Part shown: one piece after another, positions 24,602 through 33,161 of the stretch
Layout of the letters: each line of letters starts with the position of its first letter
Position numbering within the stretch: position 1 is the first letter of the stretch
Assembly (NCBI RefSeq): GCF_017876535.1
Contig: NZ_JAGIOF010000001.1
Span: forward strand, 3,348,001-3,412,000
DNA length: 64,000 nucleotides
Reading direction: 5' to 3'
Source: Paeniglutamicibacter kerguelensis
Lineage (GTDB): Bacteria > Actinomycetota > Actinomycetes > Actinomycetales > Micrococcaceae
Notes under the pieces: generated by a model
Database searches by the model: none
Seen by the model: only the letters and a program-made list of their open reading frames with translations
Told to the model about the DNA's origin: nothing
Position numbers and translations under genes: made by a program

Positions 24602-25114
24602 ATGGGCATTCAAGGCGAACAACGGCTAACAATCGTGCAGCCAGGGCAAGGGCGGCAGGGCGATCTCGGAAGCATCGGGGTTGTCTTCAAGCTGCTCGGC
24701 GAGCAAACCAATGGGCAGATCTCGATCGTGGAGCACCCGTTCCCTGTCGGGGCACTGGTTCCGCCGCACCTGCACACCCGTGAAGACGAGTACTCAATCG
24801 TCCTTGAGGGTGAGATCGGATTCAGGTCGGGCGACCGCGAGGTGGTGCTGGGTGCCGGCGGCTACATCACCAAACCGCGCGGGGAACTGCACACCATGTG
24901 GAACGCCGGCAAGGTCCCGGCGCGGATGATCGAAATCATCAGCCCGGCGGGGTTTGAGCATTTCTTCTGGGGCTTGGCCAACCAGCTTGAAACCGGGCCG
25001 CTCGATCCCGAGGCCCTCGGCAAACTGGCAGCCCACTACGGCATCGAGTTCCCTGAGGCCCCGTGGCTGCCGGGCATCATCGCCCGCTACGGGTTGACAC
25101 CACCCATGATCTGA
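24602..25114 (+). CDS. Cupin-domain protein (quercetin dioxygenase-like cupin_2)
   Basis: A 170-residue single-domain cupin. Cupin motif 1 is present as PPHLHTREDEYSIVLEGEIGF (His, His, Glu metal ligands) and motif 2 as PRGELHTMWNAG (His), so a metal site with all four ligands is likely. The ATG at 24602 is preceded by GGAAAGGA. Function of these small cupins varies (dioxygenase, isomerase, sugar epimerase, sensor); no neighbour narrows it. It is convergent with a TetR gene. Confidence 0.85.
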   Translation: MGIQGEQRLTIVQPGQGRQGDLGSIGVVFKLLGEQTNGQISIVEHPFPVGALVPPHLHTREDEYSIVLEGEIGFRSGDREVVLGAGGYITKPRGELHTMWNAGKVPARMIEIISPAGFEHFFWGLANQLETGPLDPEALGKLAAHYGIEFPEAPWLPGIIARYGLTPPMI

Positions 25115-25187
25115 CGGAAACGAGCCACTGGCAATACGGTTCCTGCGAGCGGCCGAAGCCCGGCGGCGCCGGTTCCGAAAATCGATC

Positions 25188-25793
25188 TTATGAAACCGGC
25201 CTGTCCGCGGGAAGCCACTGGCGGACCTGTCCCTCGGTTGCCTCCAGGGTCGCCAACGACTCGGCCAGGTTCAGCCGCGCCAGGAGCAGCGCACTCATGG
25301 CCAGTCCGGCGACGATTCGTGCACGTGCGAGGACCACGGAGTCGGATTGACCTGGATCCAGGGCCCGCAGGGCACCTGCCACGCCGTCGCGCAATTCGAT
25401 CTGGTACCCGTCGATCAGCAGCCTCAGCGCCTCGTCGTTGCCCGCGATGCCTGCGGCCGTATTCATCAGCAGGCAGCCACGGTTCGCAGTCTGCTCCGAA
25501 GCCTTCACCAGATCGGTGGACAACGAGCGCAGGTAGGTTGAGATGCCATCGTTCGAGCTCGATGAGCCGTGCAACAGGTTCAGGCGCGGCCGCAGGACCG
25601 TGTCCATGTAGTCCTGGATCACCGCGTCGAAAAGCCCCCGCTTGGAGCCGAAGCCGTGATAGATGCTTGAACGGCCCAGGCCCGTGGCCGATTCAAGATC
25701 CGTGATCGATGTGGCATCGAAGCCCTTCTCCCAAAAGACGCGGCGGGCATCGCCGAGCGCCTTGCCGGTATCGAATTCCTGCGTTCTGGCCAT
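25188..25793 (-). CDS. TetR-family regulator (AcrR-like) divergent from DUF1304/MDR genes
   Basis: A 201-residue TetR protein; the HTH is GDARRVFWEKGFDATSITDLESATGLGRSSIYHGFGSKRGLF. The C-terminal domain matches the TetR_C_7/Rut-like group (ANRGCLLMNTAAGIAGNDEALR), frequently associated with reductive-stress or electrophile-responsive regulators. The ATG at 25793 was chosen over longer frames because HTH spacing is normal. It faces 25889-27329 across a 44-bp palindrome, so it probably represses both itself and the two genes on the other side. Confidence 0.9.
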   Translation of the reverse strand: MARTQEFDTGKALGDARRVFWEKGFDATSITDLESATGLGRSSIYHGFGSKRGLFDAVIQDYMDTVLRPRLNLLHGSSSSNDGISTYLRSLSTDLVKASEQTANRGCLLMNTAAGIAGNDEALRLLIDGYQIELRDGVAGALRALDPGQSDSVVLARARIVAGLAMSALLLARLNLAESLATLEATEGQVRQWLPADRPVS

Positions 25794-25815
25794 GAGTCCC
25801 GAATTCCCCCTATTT

Positions 25816-25859
25816 TGTGTAACGGTCATTCCAGCATATATTGGAACGACCGTTACACA
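25816..25859. promoter_or_regulatory. 44-bp palindromic TetR operator
   Basis: Arms TGTGTAACGGTC-A-TTCCA and TTGGAA-C-GACCGTTACACA pair at all but one position about a 7-base centre. Each arm is long enough for its own TetR dimer, so two dimers may bind side by side. It occupies the whole gap before both divergent genes. Confidence 0.8.
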
Positions 25860-25888
25860 ATCACTCCGCCGACCGAGAGACACACCAG

Positions 25889-26278
25889 ATGCTGCTGATG
25901 ACCATGATTTTCGCCGGCCTTGCGGCCGCAATCCATGTGTACATCTTTGTCCTCGAATCCCTGCGCTGGGACCATCCCGCCACCCGCAAAGCCTTTGGGA
26001 TCCAAACGGACGCCGAAGCCAGTGCGACCAGGCCGATGGCCTTCAATCAGGGGTTCTACAACCTGTTTCTTGCCGTCATGACGGTTGCGGGCATGACCTT
26101 TGTGCTTGCTTCCTCCTCCGTCGTCGGAGCGACGCTGATTTTTGCAGGAACTGGTTCAATGCTGGCAGCAGGCCTGGTTCTGCTCATTTCATCGCCCAAG
26201 CTTGTGCGCGCAGCAATGTTCCAGCTCACCGCACCTGCCCTGGCCATCGCTTCCGGCCTGTTTGCCTTCACCAACTAA
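25889..26278 (+). CDS. DUF1304-family membrane protein
   Basis: A 129-residue protein with four hydrophobic helices and the family pattern HVYIFVLESLRW near the N-terminus and FNQGFYNLFLA in the middle (DUF1304). Function unknown. It precedes an NADP-dependent reductase by about 40 bases, with the shared TetR operator upstream, so the two form a likely electrophile- or quinone-responsive pair. The ATG at 25889 was chosen; a longer frame from 25841 would run through the operator. Confidence 0.85.
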   Translation: MLLMTMIFAGLAAAIHVYIFVLESLRWDHPATRKAFGIQTDAEASATRPMAFNQGFYNLFLAVMTVAGMTFVLASSSVVGATLIFAGTGSMLAAGLVLLISSPKLVRAAMFQLTAPALAIASGLFAFTN

Positions 26279-26318
26279 CTCCTCTTCCGCAATCCCCACC
26301 GAACGGAGCAACGACTTC

Positions 26319-27329
26319 ATGTCTACGCCAAGCAGCACCCAGATCCACCTGGCCAGCCGACCCATCGGTTGGCCGACGGATGCGAACTTCTCCACCGTCA
26401 CGGTGGAACTTCCCGAGCTCTCCGAGGGCGAGATCCGGGTTGCCAACGAGTTCATTTCCGTCGACCCCTACATGCGCGGGCGGATGAACGACACCAAGTC
26501 CTACTCGGCACCGTATGCACTGAACGAGGTCATGACCGGCGGAGCAGTCGGCCGCGTGGTCGAGTCGCGCGCCGAGGGATTCAACGTCGGAGACCCGGTA
26601 CTTCACCAGCTCGGGTGGCGCGACGTTGCCCAGGGCGACGCCAGCCACTTCCGGGTGGTGAAGGACATTCCGGGCCTGCCGCTTTCGGCCTACCTCGGCA
26701 TCCTGGGCATGACCGCATTCACCGCCTACGTGGGATTGCTCGAAATCGCCGGACTCAGGAACGGTGAAACCGTGTTCATCTCCGGCGCCGCGGGCGCCGT
26801 GGGCAGTGCCGCCGGCCAGATTGCGCGCCTCAAGGGTGCCAAGCGTGTCATCGGTTCCGCCGGAAGCGCCGCGAAGGTCGAACTCCTGACGGAAAAGTAC
26901 GGCTACGACGCGGCCTTCAACTACAAGGACGGACCGGTCCGCGAACAGTTGCGCGCGGCAGCGCCGGAGGGCATCGACGTGTACTTCGACAACGTGGGCG
27001 GTGAACACCTGGAAGCGGCGCTGGATTCATTCAACCCGGGTGGCCGCGGCGCTTTGTGCGGAGCCATCTCCGTGTACAACGCGACGGAAGCTCCCGCCGG
27101 GCCGCGAAACATGAGCAACATGATCACCCGCGGACTGAACCTCAAGGGGTTCACCGTGGGCAACTACGCCGAGCACTACCCGGCATTCATGGCCGACATG
27201 TCCGAGTGGATCGCCCAGGGAAAGATCGTCTTCGATGAAACCGTCGTCGAAGGCCTGGACCACTCAGTTGAGGCACTCATCGACCTGATGCGCGGCGCCA
27301 ACACCGGCAAGATGGTTGTAAAGCTCTAG
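26319..27329 (+). CDS. NADP-dependent double-bond reductase (zinc-less MDR, CurA-like)
   Basis: A 336-residue medium-chain reductase lacking the zinc-binding cysteine motif of alcohol dehydrogenases. It carries the substrate-site pattern FISVDPYMRGRM near residue 45, the cofactor motif SGAAGAVGSAAGQIAR near residue 150 and the reductase signature YFDNVGGEHLEAAL. Such enzymes reduce alpha,beta-unsaturated ketones/aldehydes (curcumin reductase, leukotriene B4 dehydrogenase class) with NADPH. Second gene of the TetR-controlled unit. Confidence 0.93.
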   Translation: MSTPSSTQIHLASRPIGWPTDANFSTVTVELPELSEGEIRVANEFISVDPYMRGRMNDTKSYSAPYALNEVMTGGAVGRVVESRAEGFNVGDPVLHQLGWRDVAQGDASHFRVVKDIPGLPLSAYLGILGMTAFTAYVGLLEIAGLRNGETVFISGAAGAVGSAAGQIARLKGAKRVIGSAGSAAKVELLTEKYGYDAAFNYKDGPVREQLRAAAPEGIDVYFDNVGGEHLEAALDSFNPGGRGALCGAISVYNATEAPAGPRNMSNMITRGLNLKGFTVGNYAEHYPAFMADMSEWIAQGKIVFDETVVEGLDHSVEALIDLMRGANTGKMVVKL

Positions 27330-27420
27330 AAAGCACCGCCTCCGCCAAGAGCAGCGGATGGGCCGGTTCAATGCACGCCTTGTTTGGCGCGTTGGGCCGG
27401 CCCTTGGCATTTGCTGCCCG

Positions 27421-28155
27421 TTAGATCCGGTGGGACTCGGCGTAGAACCACTCGATATGTTCGCGAAGCAATTGCGCCGCGCGCTTTCCCTCGCCATCAA
27501 CGAAAGCCTCGTGGATGCCGTGGTGCTGGGCGCGCAGGACGGCTGCGATATCGTCCCACGCCTCGTCCCCCTGCACGGATTCGCTGACGTAGTCGGTGAT
27601 GGACAGGCGAAGCGATTCCATCATCGCCTCGATCACCGCGTTGCCGGCCAACGATGAGAGCAGCACATGGAATTGCGCATCAAGTGCGTGGAACTCCTCG
27701 CGGTCCAGCTCCGGCGCGTCCATGGCCTTGAGCAATTCGCCGGCGTGCTCCAGCGCGGCGGCACTGCGTTGGGGATCGCTGGTCAGGTCCGCCGATTCGG
27801 CAGCCCAGGTTTCAAGCAGGATGCGGCTTTCGACGATGTCCTCCACCGAAAGCTGGCGCGATGCCACATGAAGGCGCAGGGTCGCCGACAACCCGATTGC
27901 GGGCTCCGAAATCACCACGGCGCCGGAATTCGGACCCGAGCCGGTGGAGGTTCGCACCACGCCCATGGCGTCGAGGATGCGAATGGCGTCGCGCACCGAG
28001 GCGCGGGAAATCCCGTGGGTCTCGGCCAGCGTGCGCTCGCCCGGAAGCTGGTCCCCCAGCTTGATCCTGCCGGCACGAAGATCCGCCTCGATGCTGTTCA
28101 GGACCGTTTCGTAGGCACGGGCGGGAACCGACGGAGTGCTTGGTTTGCTTGTCAC
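27421..28155 (-). CDS. GntR-family (FadR subfamily) regulator of L-lactate utilisation
   Basis: A 244-residue regulator with the GntR winged helix (GDQLPGERTLAETHGISRASVRDAIRILDAMGVVRTSTGSG) and an all-helical FCD effector domain with conserved Asp/His metal ligands (ESRILLETWAAE, HALDAQFHVLL, HHGIHEAF). The start is GTG at 28155. It is divergent from lutABC and a perfect FadR-type site (TGGTCTGACCA) lies in the promoter between them, so it is the LldR/LutR regulator, which de-represses on L-lactate. Confidence 0.9.
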   Translation of the reverse strand: MTSKPSTPSVPARAYETVLNSIEADLRAGRIKLGDQLPGERTLAETHGISRASVRDAIRILDAMGVVRTSTGSGPNSGAVVISEPAIGLSATLRLHVASRQLSVEDIVESRILLETWAAESADLTSDPQRSAAALEHAGELLKAMDAPELDREEFHALDAQFHVLLSSLAGNAVIEAMMESLRLSITDYVSESVQGDEAWDDIAAVLRAQHHGIHEAFVDGEGKRAAQLLREHIEWFYAESHRI

Positions 28156-28281
28156 CAGTTCATTTTCCCATGCTTGTCCAGAGCGCCCGGGGCGGCGCCG
28201 GGTGCCGGCCCCGGTGTCCACCCGCTTCCCTTCGGGGCAAGTCCCCGACGCCCGGATATGACACGGTTTTTCCTGATCGGA

Positions 28282-28320
28282 TAGACGTACGGGCACCAGC
28301 GACCTAGTATGGTCTGACCA
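28282..28320 (+). promoter_or_regulatory. lutABC promoter with FadR-type operator
   Basis: TAGACG (28282-28287), 17-base spacer, TAGTAT (28305-28310) is followed directly by the perfect palindrome TGGTCTGACCA at 28310-28320. This matches the FadR-subfamily consensus TNGTNNNACNA at every defined position and covers the start of transcription, so repressor binding would block initiation. Confidence 0.85.
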
Positions 28321-28357
28321 CATCAATTTCTCGGCAGAGCACGCCGGAAGGGTCCCC

Positions 28358-29155
28358 ATGAAGATCGCACTTTTCGCCACATGCATCGTCGATGCCATGT
28401 ATCCGCAAACCGCGCGCGCCACGGTCAAGATCCTTGAACGCCTCGGCCACGAGGTCGTCTTCCCCTCAGGCCAGGCCTGCTGCGGGCAGATGCACATCAA
28501 CTCCGGCTACATGGACGAGGCCCTTCCGGTTGTCACCAACCACGTCGAGGCATTCGAGGCCGAGGCCTACGACGTCGCCGTCGCCCCGTCCGGATCCTGC
28601 GTCGCCTCGGTCAAGCACCAACACCCGGTGCTGGCCGAACGCTGCGGCGATTCCGCGCTGAAGGCACGGGCGGAGGCCGTGGGGGCGAAGACCTTCGAAC
28701 TTTCCCAGCTACTGGTCGACGTCCTGGGTGTAACCGATGCCGCCGAACAGCTCGGATCGCATTTCCCGCACAAGATCACCTACCACCCCTCCTGCCACGG
28801 CATGCGTTCGCTGCGGTTGGGCGATCGCCAACTGGACCTGCTCAAGTCCGTGGGCGGCATCGAGGTCGCCGACCTGCCCGAAGCCGACCAATGCTGTGGC
28901 TTCGGCGGCACCTTCTCCATGAAGAACGCGGACGTCTCCTCGGCCATGCTTGAGGACAAGACCAACAACGTGAAATCCACCGGTGCCTCGCTGTGCTCCG
29001 GCGGGGATGCCTCCTGCCTGATGCACATCGGCGGCGGGCTCTCGCGCACCAAGTCCGCGGCGACCACGCTGCACTTCGCCGAGATCCTGGCCAGCACCCT
29101 CGACGAGCCGGTCTCCGTGACAGGTCAGGTCTTTGTGGGAAAGGGCGGCAAGTAA
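28358..29155 (+). CDS. lutA: L-lactate utilisation iron-sulfur protein LutA
   Basis: A 265-residue protein with two CCG domains, in which cysteines of QACCGQMH and ADQCCGFGGTFS (plus an earlier and later single Cys) coordinate Fe-S clusters or heterodisulfide-like sites. This is the LutA/YkgE signature. With LutB and LutC it oxidises L-lactate to pyruvate, coupling to the respiratory chain. The stop TAA abuts the LutB start (taaATG), so the genes are coupled. Confidence 0.95.
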   Translation: MKIALFATCIVDAMYPQTARATVKILERLGHEVVFPSGQACCGQMHINSGYMDEALPVVTNHVEAFEAEAYDVAVAPSGSCVASVKHQHPVLAERCGDSALKARAEAVGAKTFELSQLLVDVLGVTDAAEQLGSHFPHKITYHPSCHGMRSLRLGDRQLDLLKSVGGIEVADLPEADQCCGFGGTFSMKNADVSSAMLEDKTNNVKSTGASLCSGGDASCLMHIGGGLSRTKSAATTLHFAEILASTLDEPVSVTGQVFVGKGGK

Positions 29156-30661
29156 ATGAGCAACGTCTTCATGGGAATGCCAACGCTCCCGGTCTTCGGG
29201 ATGGGCAACCTGCACATCGAGGAGCCGTTCCCGGCCGCCGCGCACCGCGAACTGGGCAACACCCAGATGCGCGCCAACCTGCGCCATGCCACCCACACCA
29301 TCCGCGACAAGCGGCTCAAGGTGGTTGCGGAACTCCCCGACTGGGAAGAACTGCGCGACGCCGGCTCCGCCACCAAGAACCACGTCATGGCAAACCTGCC
29401 GGCGCTGCTTGAGGAGTTCGAGAAGAACTTCACCGCCCGCGGCGGAACCATCCACTGGGCCCGCGACGCCCACGAGGCCAACAAGATCGTTGCCGACCTG
29501 ATCCGCGAGCAGGGCACCACCGAGGTCGTCAAGGTGAAGTCCATGGCCACCCAGGAAATCGGGCTCAACGAGTACCTCGAGGAACGCGGCATCTCCGCCT
29601 TCGAGACCGACCTCGCCGAGCTGATCGTCCAACTGGGCCACGACAAGCCCAGCCACATCCTGGTCCCGGCCATCCACAAGAACCGCACCGAGGTCCGCGA
29701 CATCTTCCTGAAAGAGATGCCGAACGTGGACCCGGACCTCACCGACGAACCGCGCAAGCTGGCCATGGCCGCCCGCGCCCACCTGCGCCGCAAGTTCCTC
29801 TCCGCCAAGGTCGCCGTCTCCGGCGCCAACTTCGCCCTCGCCGACTCCGGCACCCTGGCGGTTGTCGAATCCGAGGGCAACGGCCGGATGTGCCTAACGC
29901 TGCCCGAAACGCTGATCACCGTCATGGGGATCGAGAAGCTGCTGCCGGGCAAGGAGGACCTCGAGGTCTTCATGCAGCTGCTGCCGCGTTCCTCCACCGG
30001 CGAGCGCATGAACCCCTACACCTCGCTGTGGACGGGTGTCACCGAGGGCGACGGGCCGCAGAACGTGCACCTGATCCTGCTGGACAACGGGCGCACCGCG
30101 GCGCTGGCGGACAAGTACGGGCGCACCGCGCTGAACTGCATCCGCTGCTCGGCCTGCATGAACGTGTGCCCGGTCTACGAGCGCACCGGCGGCCACGCCT
30201 ACGGATCGACCTACCCGGGCCCGATCGGCGCGATCCTCTCCCCGCTGCTCACCGGCATCAAGTCCGAGGAAAACAGCTCGCTGCCCTACGCCTCGTCGCT
30301 CTGCGGGGCATGCTACGACGCCTGCCCGGTGAAGATCAACATCCCCGAGATCCTGGTGCACCTGCGCGGCGAGGACGTCGATTCCAAGCGCGGCGCGAAG
30401 AAGCTTCCGAGCCAGATGGACCTCATGATGAAGGGCGCCAGCTGGGCGTTCTCCTCCGGCAAGCACCTGGCCCTGCTGGAAAAGGGCCTGCCGCTGGGCA
30501 AGCTCGCCGCGGGACGCGACAAGAAAATCAAGGCCCTTCCGGGCATCGCCGCCGGCTGGACCCAGTCCCGCGACATGCTCGCACCTCCCACGCAGTCCTT
30601 CCGCGACTGGTGGAAGAAGGACCACACACCGGTTGCCCCTACCCACAAGCAGGAGAACTAA
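29156..30661 (+). CDS. lutB: L-lactate utilisation ferredoxin-like protein LutB
   Basis: A 501-residue LUD-domain protein with two 4Fe-4S motifs near the C-terminal half, CIRCSACMNVCPVY and CGACYDACPVKIN. The N-terminal part is the LUD/LutB domain. LutB is the largest subunit of the lactate-oxidation complex. Starts immediately after lutA and is followed at once by lutC. Confidence 0.95.
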   Translation: MSNVFMGMPTLPVFGMGNLHIEEPFPAAAHRELGNTQMRANLRHATHTIRDKRLKVVAELPDWEELRDAGSATKNHVMANLPALLEEFEKNFTARGGTIHWARDAHEANKIVADLIREQGTTEVVKVKSMATQEIGLNEYLEERGISAFETDLAELIVQLGHDKPSHILVPAIHKNRTEVRDIFLKEMPNVDPDLTDEPRKLAMAARAHLRRKFLSAKVAVSGANFALADSGTLAVVESEGNGRMCLTLPETLITVMGIEKLLPGKEDLEVFMQLLPRSSTGERMNPYTSLWTGVTEGDGPQNVHLILLDNGRTAALADKYGRTALNCIRCSACMNVCPVYERTGGHAYGSTYPGPIGAILSPLLTGIKSEENSSLPYASSLCGACYDACPVKINIPEILVHLRGEDVDSKRGAKKLPSQMDLMMKGASWAFSSGKHLALLEKGLPLGKLAAGRDKKIKALPGIAAGWTQSRDMLAPPTQSFRDWWKKDHTPVAPTHKQEN

Positions 30662-30665
30662 GCAG

Positions 30666-31304
30666 ATGAGCGCCAAGGAAGAAATCCTCGCCCGCATCAC
30701 CTCCGCGCTGCACGACGCCCCGGTCCCCGCTCCCATCCCCCGCGAATACCGGAAGGGCTCGGACATGCCGCGGGCGGAGCTCATTGAGCTGCTGGTCGAC
30801 AGGCTCGAGGACTACAAGGCCCACGTGGACGTCGTGGAGCAGGAAGAGCTTCCCGCGACCATTGCCGAACGGCTCAGGGATGCGGCAAGCTACGTTGTCC
30901 CCCATGGCATCGACGAGGCCTGGCTGGCCGATGCCGCGCTCGCCAACGACGGCCGCCGCCGCATCGACGCCCCGGGCGCCGTGCTGAGCGTGACCGATCT
31001 GGATGAGACCGGTGCCGTGCTGACGTCCTCGGCGGTGTCGATCGCCGAGTCGGGCACCATCGTGCTGGACGGAACCCCCAGCCAGGGACGCCGGGCCATT
31101 TCCCTGGTCCCGGACCACCACGTGTGCGTGGTTCCCGTATCCAGCATCGTGCGCCTGCTGCCCGAGGCGCTGCCGCGCATGGACATCAGCCGACCGCTGA
31201 CCTGGATCTCGGGCCCGAGCGCCACCAGCGACATCGAGCTCGAACGCGTCGAGGGCGTGCACGGCCCGCGCCGGCTGGACGTCATCATCGTCAAGGGGCT
31301 CTAG
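30666..31304 (+). CDS. lutC: L-lactate utilisation protein LutC
   Basis: A 212-residue LUD-domain protein, the third component. It carries the conserved region VSIAESGTIVLDG, ...LVPDHHVCVVPVSSIV. The ATG at 30666 lies four bases after the lutB stop, giving a continuous operon lutABC; internal ribosome sites are weak, so coupling is likely. Confidence 0.93.
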   Translation: MSAKEEILARITSALHDAPVPAPIPREYRKGSDMPRAELIELLVDRLEDYKAHVDVVEQEELPATIAERLRDAASYVVPHGIDEAWLADAALANDGRRRIDAPGAVLSVTDLDETGAVLTSSAVSIAESGTIVLDGTPSQGRRAISLVPDHHVCVVPVSSIVRLLPEALPRMDISRPLTWISGPSATSDIELERVEGVHGPRRLDVIIVKGL

Positions 31305-31413
31305 CTTCCAAGCACCTCAGGGAACCCCGCCGGCGCACCATGGAGCGCTCGCGACAGGGTTCCCCGGGTGTTCGACCTGTCCGGCGGAAGGAGACCCGTT
31401 CCGCCGCGTCGCC

Positions 31414-32499
31414 TCAGAAGCGGGTGATGACAACCCGGGTCACGGTGGGATCCTTCAACGACTCGTAGCCCGCTTCCACCTCGTCCAGGCTGATTTCCCT
31501 CGAAATCATGCCGTCGAGTTGGAGCTCTCCCGCGAGGTACATGTCGACGTATCTCGGCACGTCGCGACGCAGAACGCCCGAGCCCATGTGGATGCCGGTG
31601 ATGGAGTTCTGTCCCTGGAGCAGGGCACGTCCGTCGACGTTCATCGTCTGGCCGTGCGTCACGCCGATCAAGTACAAGCCACCGCCCTTGCCCAGCATCG
31701 CAATGCCTTGCTCCTGGACCTTTCCGATGCCCACGAAGTCGAAGACATGGTCCGCGCCGCCGCCGGTGATCTCCTTGACCGCCGCGACCGGGTCCTCCTC
31801 CGCTGAATTGACGGTGTGCGTGGCACCAAATGCCCGTGCCTTGTCGAGCTTTTCCGCCGCAACATCGATCACGATGATCGGCGATGCGCCGGCGATCACG
31901 GCTCCGTTGACCCCGTTGAGTCCGACGCCGCCGGCTCCCACGATCACGACGCTCTCGCCTGGCCGGACCCTCGCCGCATTGAGCACCGCACCCGTGCCGG
32001 TGAGTCCGCCGCATCCGAGCAGCGCCGCCTGGGGGAACGGCATCTCGTCCGCAATTTTCACCAGCTGGTTGGAATGGACGAGGGCTTGCTGGGCGAAGGC
32101 GCCCAACCCGAAGCCCTGCGCCACGTCGGTGCCGTCTCGCGTCAACCGCGGCGGCTGGTCGGCGTTGCGGAGCGTGGCCTCCCGCTGGAGACATTGGAAA
32201 CTGCGGTCCGCGAGGCAGTTCGCGCAACGCCCGCAGAACTGGATGAGGGATCCGACCACATGGTCGCCAACCGTGAAATCCGTGACCTCGGACCCGACCT
32301 TGGTCACGATTCCGGCAAGCTCGTGCCCGAAGACCGCCGGCACGGGGTGATCATGACGGTGGCCCGCCACACTCAGGTCGGTGCGGCAGAGCCCGGCTGC
32401 CTTGACCTCGACCAGAACCTCTTGACCGATCGGATCGTCAATGGCGATGTCTTCGACGTTGAATCCGCCGCCAATTTCACGCACGACAACTGCTTTCAT
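31414..32499 (-). CDS. Zinc-dependent alcohol dehydrogenase (MDR, class III-like/NDMA-type)
   Basis: A 361-residue medium-chain dehydrogenase. Catalytic zinc ligands are Cys in GLCRTDLSVAG, His-Glu in GHELAG; the structural zinc site is CGRCANCLADRSFQC (four Cys). The NAD motif is VGAGGVGLNGVNGA. It converges on lutABC. Substrate preference (primary alcohol versus formaldehyde/mycothiol adduct) is undetermined; the sequence is close to NDMA-dependent actinobacterial alcohol dehydrogenases but the distinguishing residues cannot be judged by eye. AAGGAGA precedes the ATG perfectly. Confidence 0.92.
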   Translation of the reverse strand: MKAVVVREIGGGFNVEDIAIDDPIGQEVLVEVKAAGLCRTDLSVAGHRHDHPVPAVFGHELAGIVTKVGSEVTDFTVGDHVVGSLIQFCGRCANCLADRSFQCLQREATLRNADQPPRLTRDGTDVAQGFGLGAFAQQALVHSNQLVKIADEMPFPQAALLGCGGLTGTGAVLNAARVRPGESVVIVGAGGVGLNGVNGAVIAGASPIIVIDVAAEKLDKARAFGATHTVNSAEEDPVAAVKEITGGGADHVFDFVGIGKVQEQGIAMLGKGGGLYLIGVTHGQTMNVDGRALLQGQNSITGIHMGSGVLRRDVPRYVDMYLAGELQLDGMISREISLDEVEAGYESLKDPTVTRVVITRF

Positions 32500-33161
32500 C
32501 TTTGATTTCTCCTTGATTCGGGCTCACCAGGAAGACACCGCCTGTGGTGCAGATCACTATATGGTGTCCATTTTCCGATCGGGCCCTTCCGACCCGTGAC
32601 TCATCGGACTCCCCTCCCTCCTCGCCCCGCAAGGCTTGCGTTGTTCAAAGGAGTGGCTGACTTGGGGCTTCCCTCCGTTGCAAGACGGGTTTCGGGGATT
32701 TTCCACCCCGAGTGATGATGCCGGGCTGGGCAAAGGGTGATAGCCAGCTTCATTAACGGTGATAGCCGACTCGACGAACAATGTCGGTCCAGCAACGGAA
32801 GTGCCCGGTTCTTTTGAATTCTTCGTTGCCAAAGATTGCCACCCTTTGGCAAGCGGGTGGCAAAACCCTTCTCGATCCGGAACACATCATCGTTTTTTGT
32901 CACAGTCCAGGACGTTCCCCTCCCCCGGCTGACGACTGGCATGCTGCGGGCCTAGAAAGCAGAGCTCACGGTGGCCAATCTCGAATAAGGCCCAGCGGGT
33001 CGTTGGATATGCACATCTCCAACGGTCAACCGGGATGCCACGCTAATGGTTTAAGAAACAGGCAAATCGTCTTCGTTCGATGTATAAATAAGGTTGACCT
33101 GTCGCTACCCGGACGGGCTGACAACTACATGCGCTGGAGACGGCAAGAAATGTTGGGGGAC
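32500..33161. other. Non-coding upstream region of the modular secreted protein
   Basis: These 662 bases hold no gene that I can support. A 10-bp direct repeat GGTGATAGCC occurs twice 22 bases apart (32736-32745 and 32758-32767), i.e. on the same DNA face. On the minus strand a TATAGT box (complement of 32556-32561) may be the -10 of the alcohol dehydrogenase. Coding potential in the long frame that reaches 32781 is low. Confidence 0.4.

Noticed and set aside
31320..31364. Inverted repeat GGGAACCC/GGGTTCCC between lutC and the alcohol dehydrogenase as a terminator.
   Set aside because: 29-base loop and no T-run; pairing is weak, so not listed as a feature.
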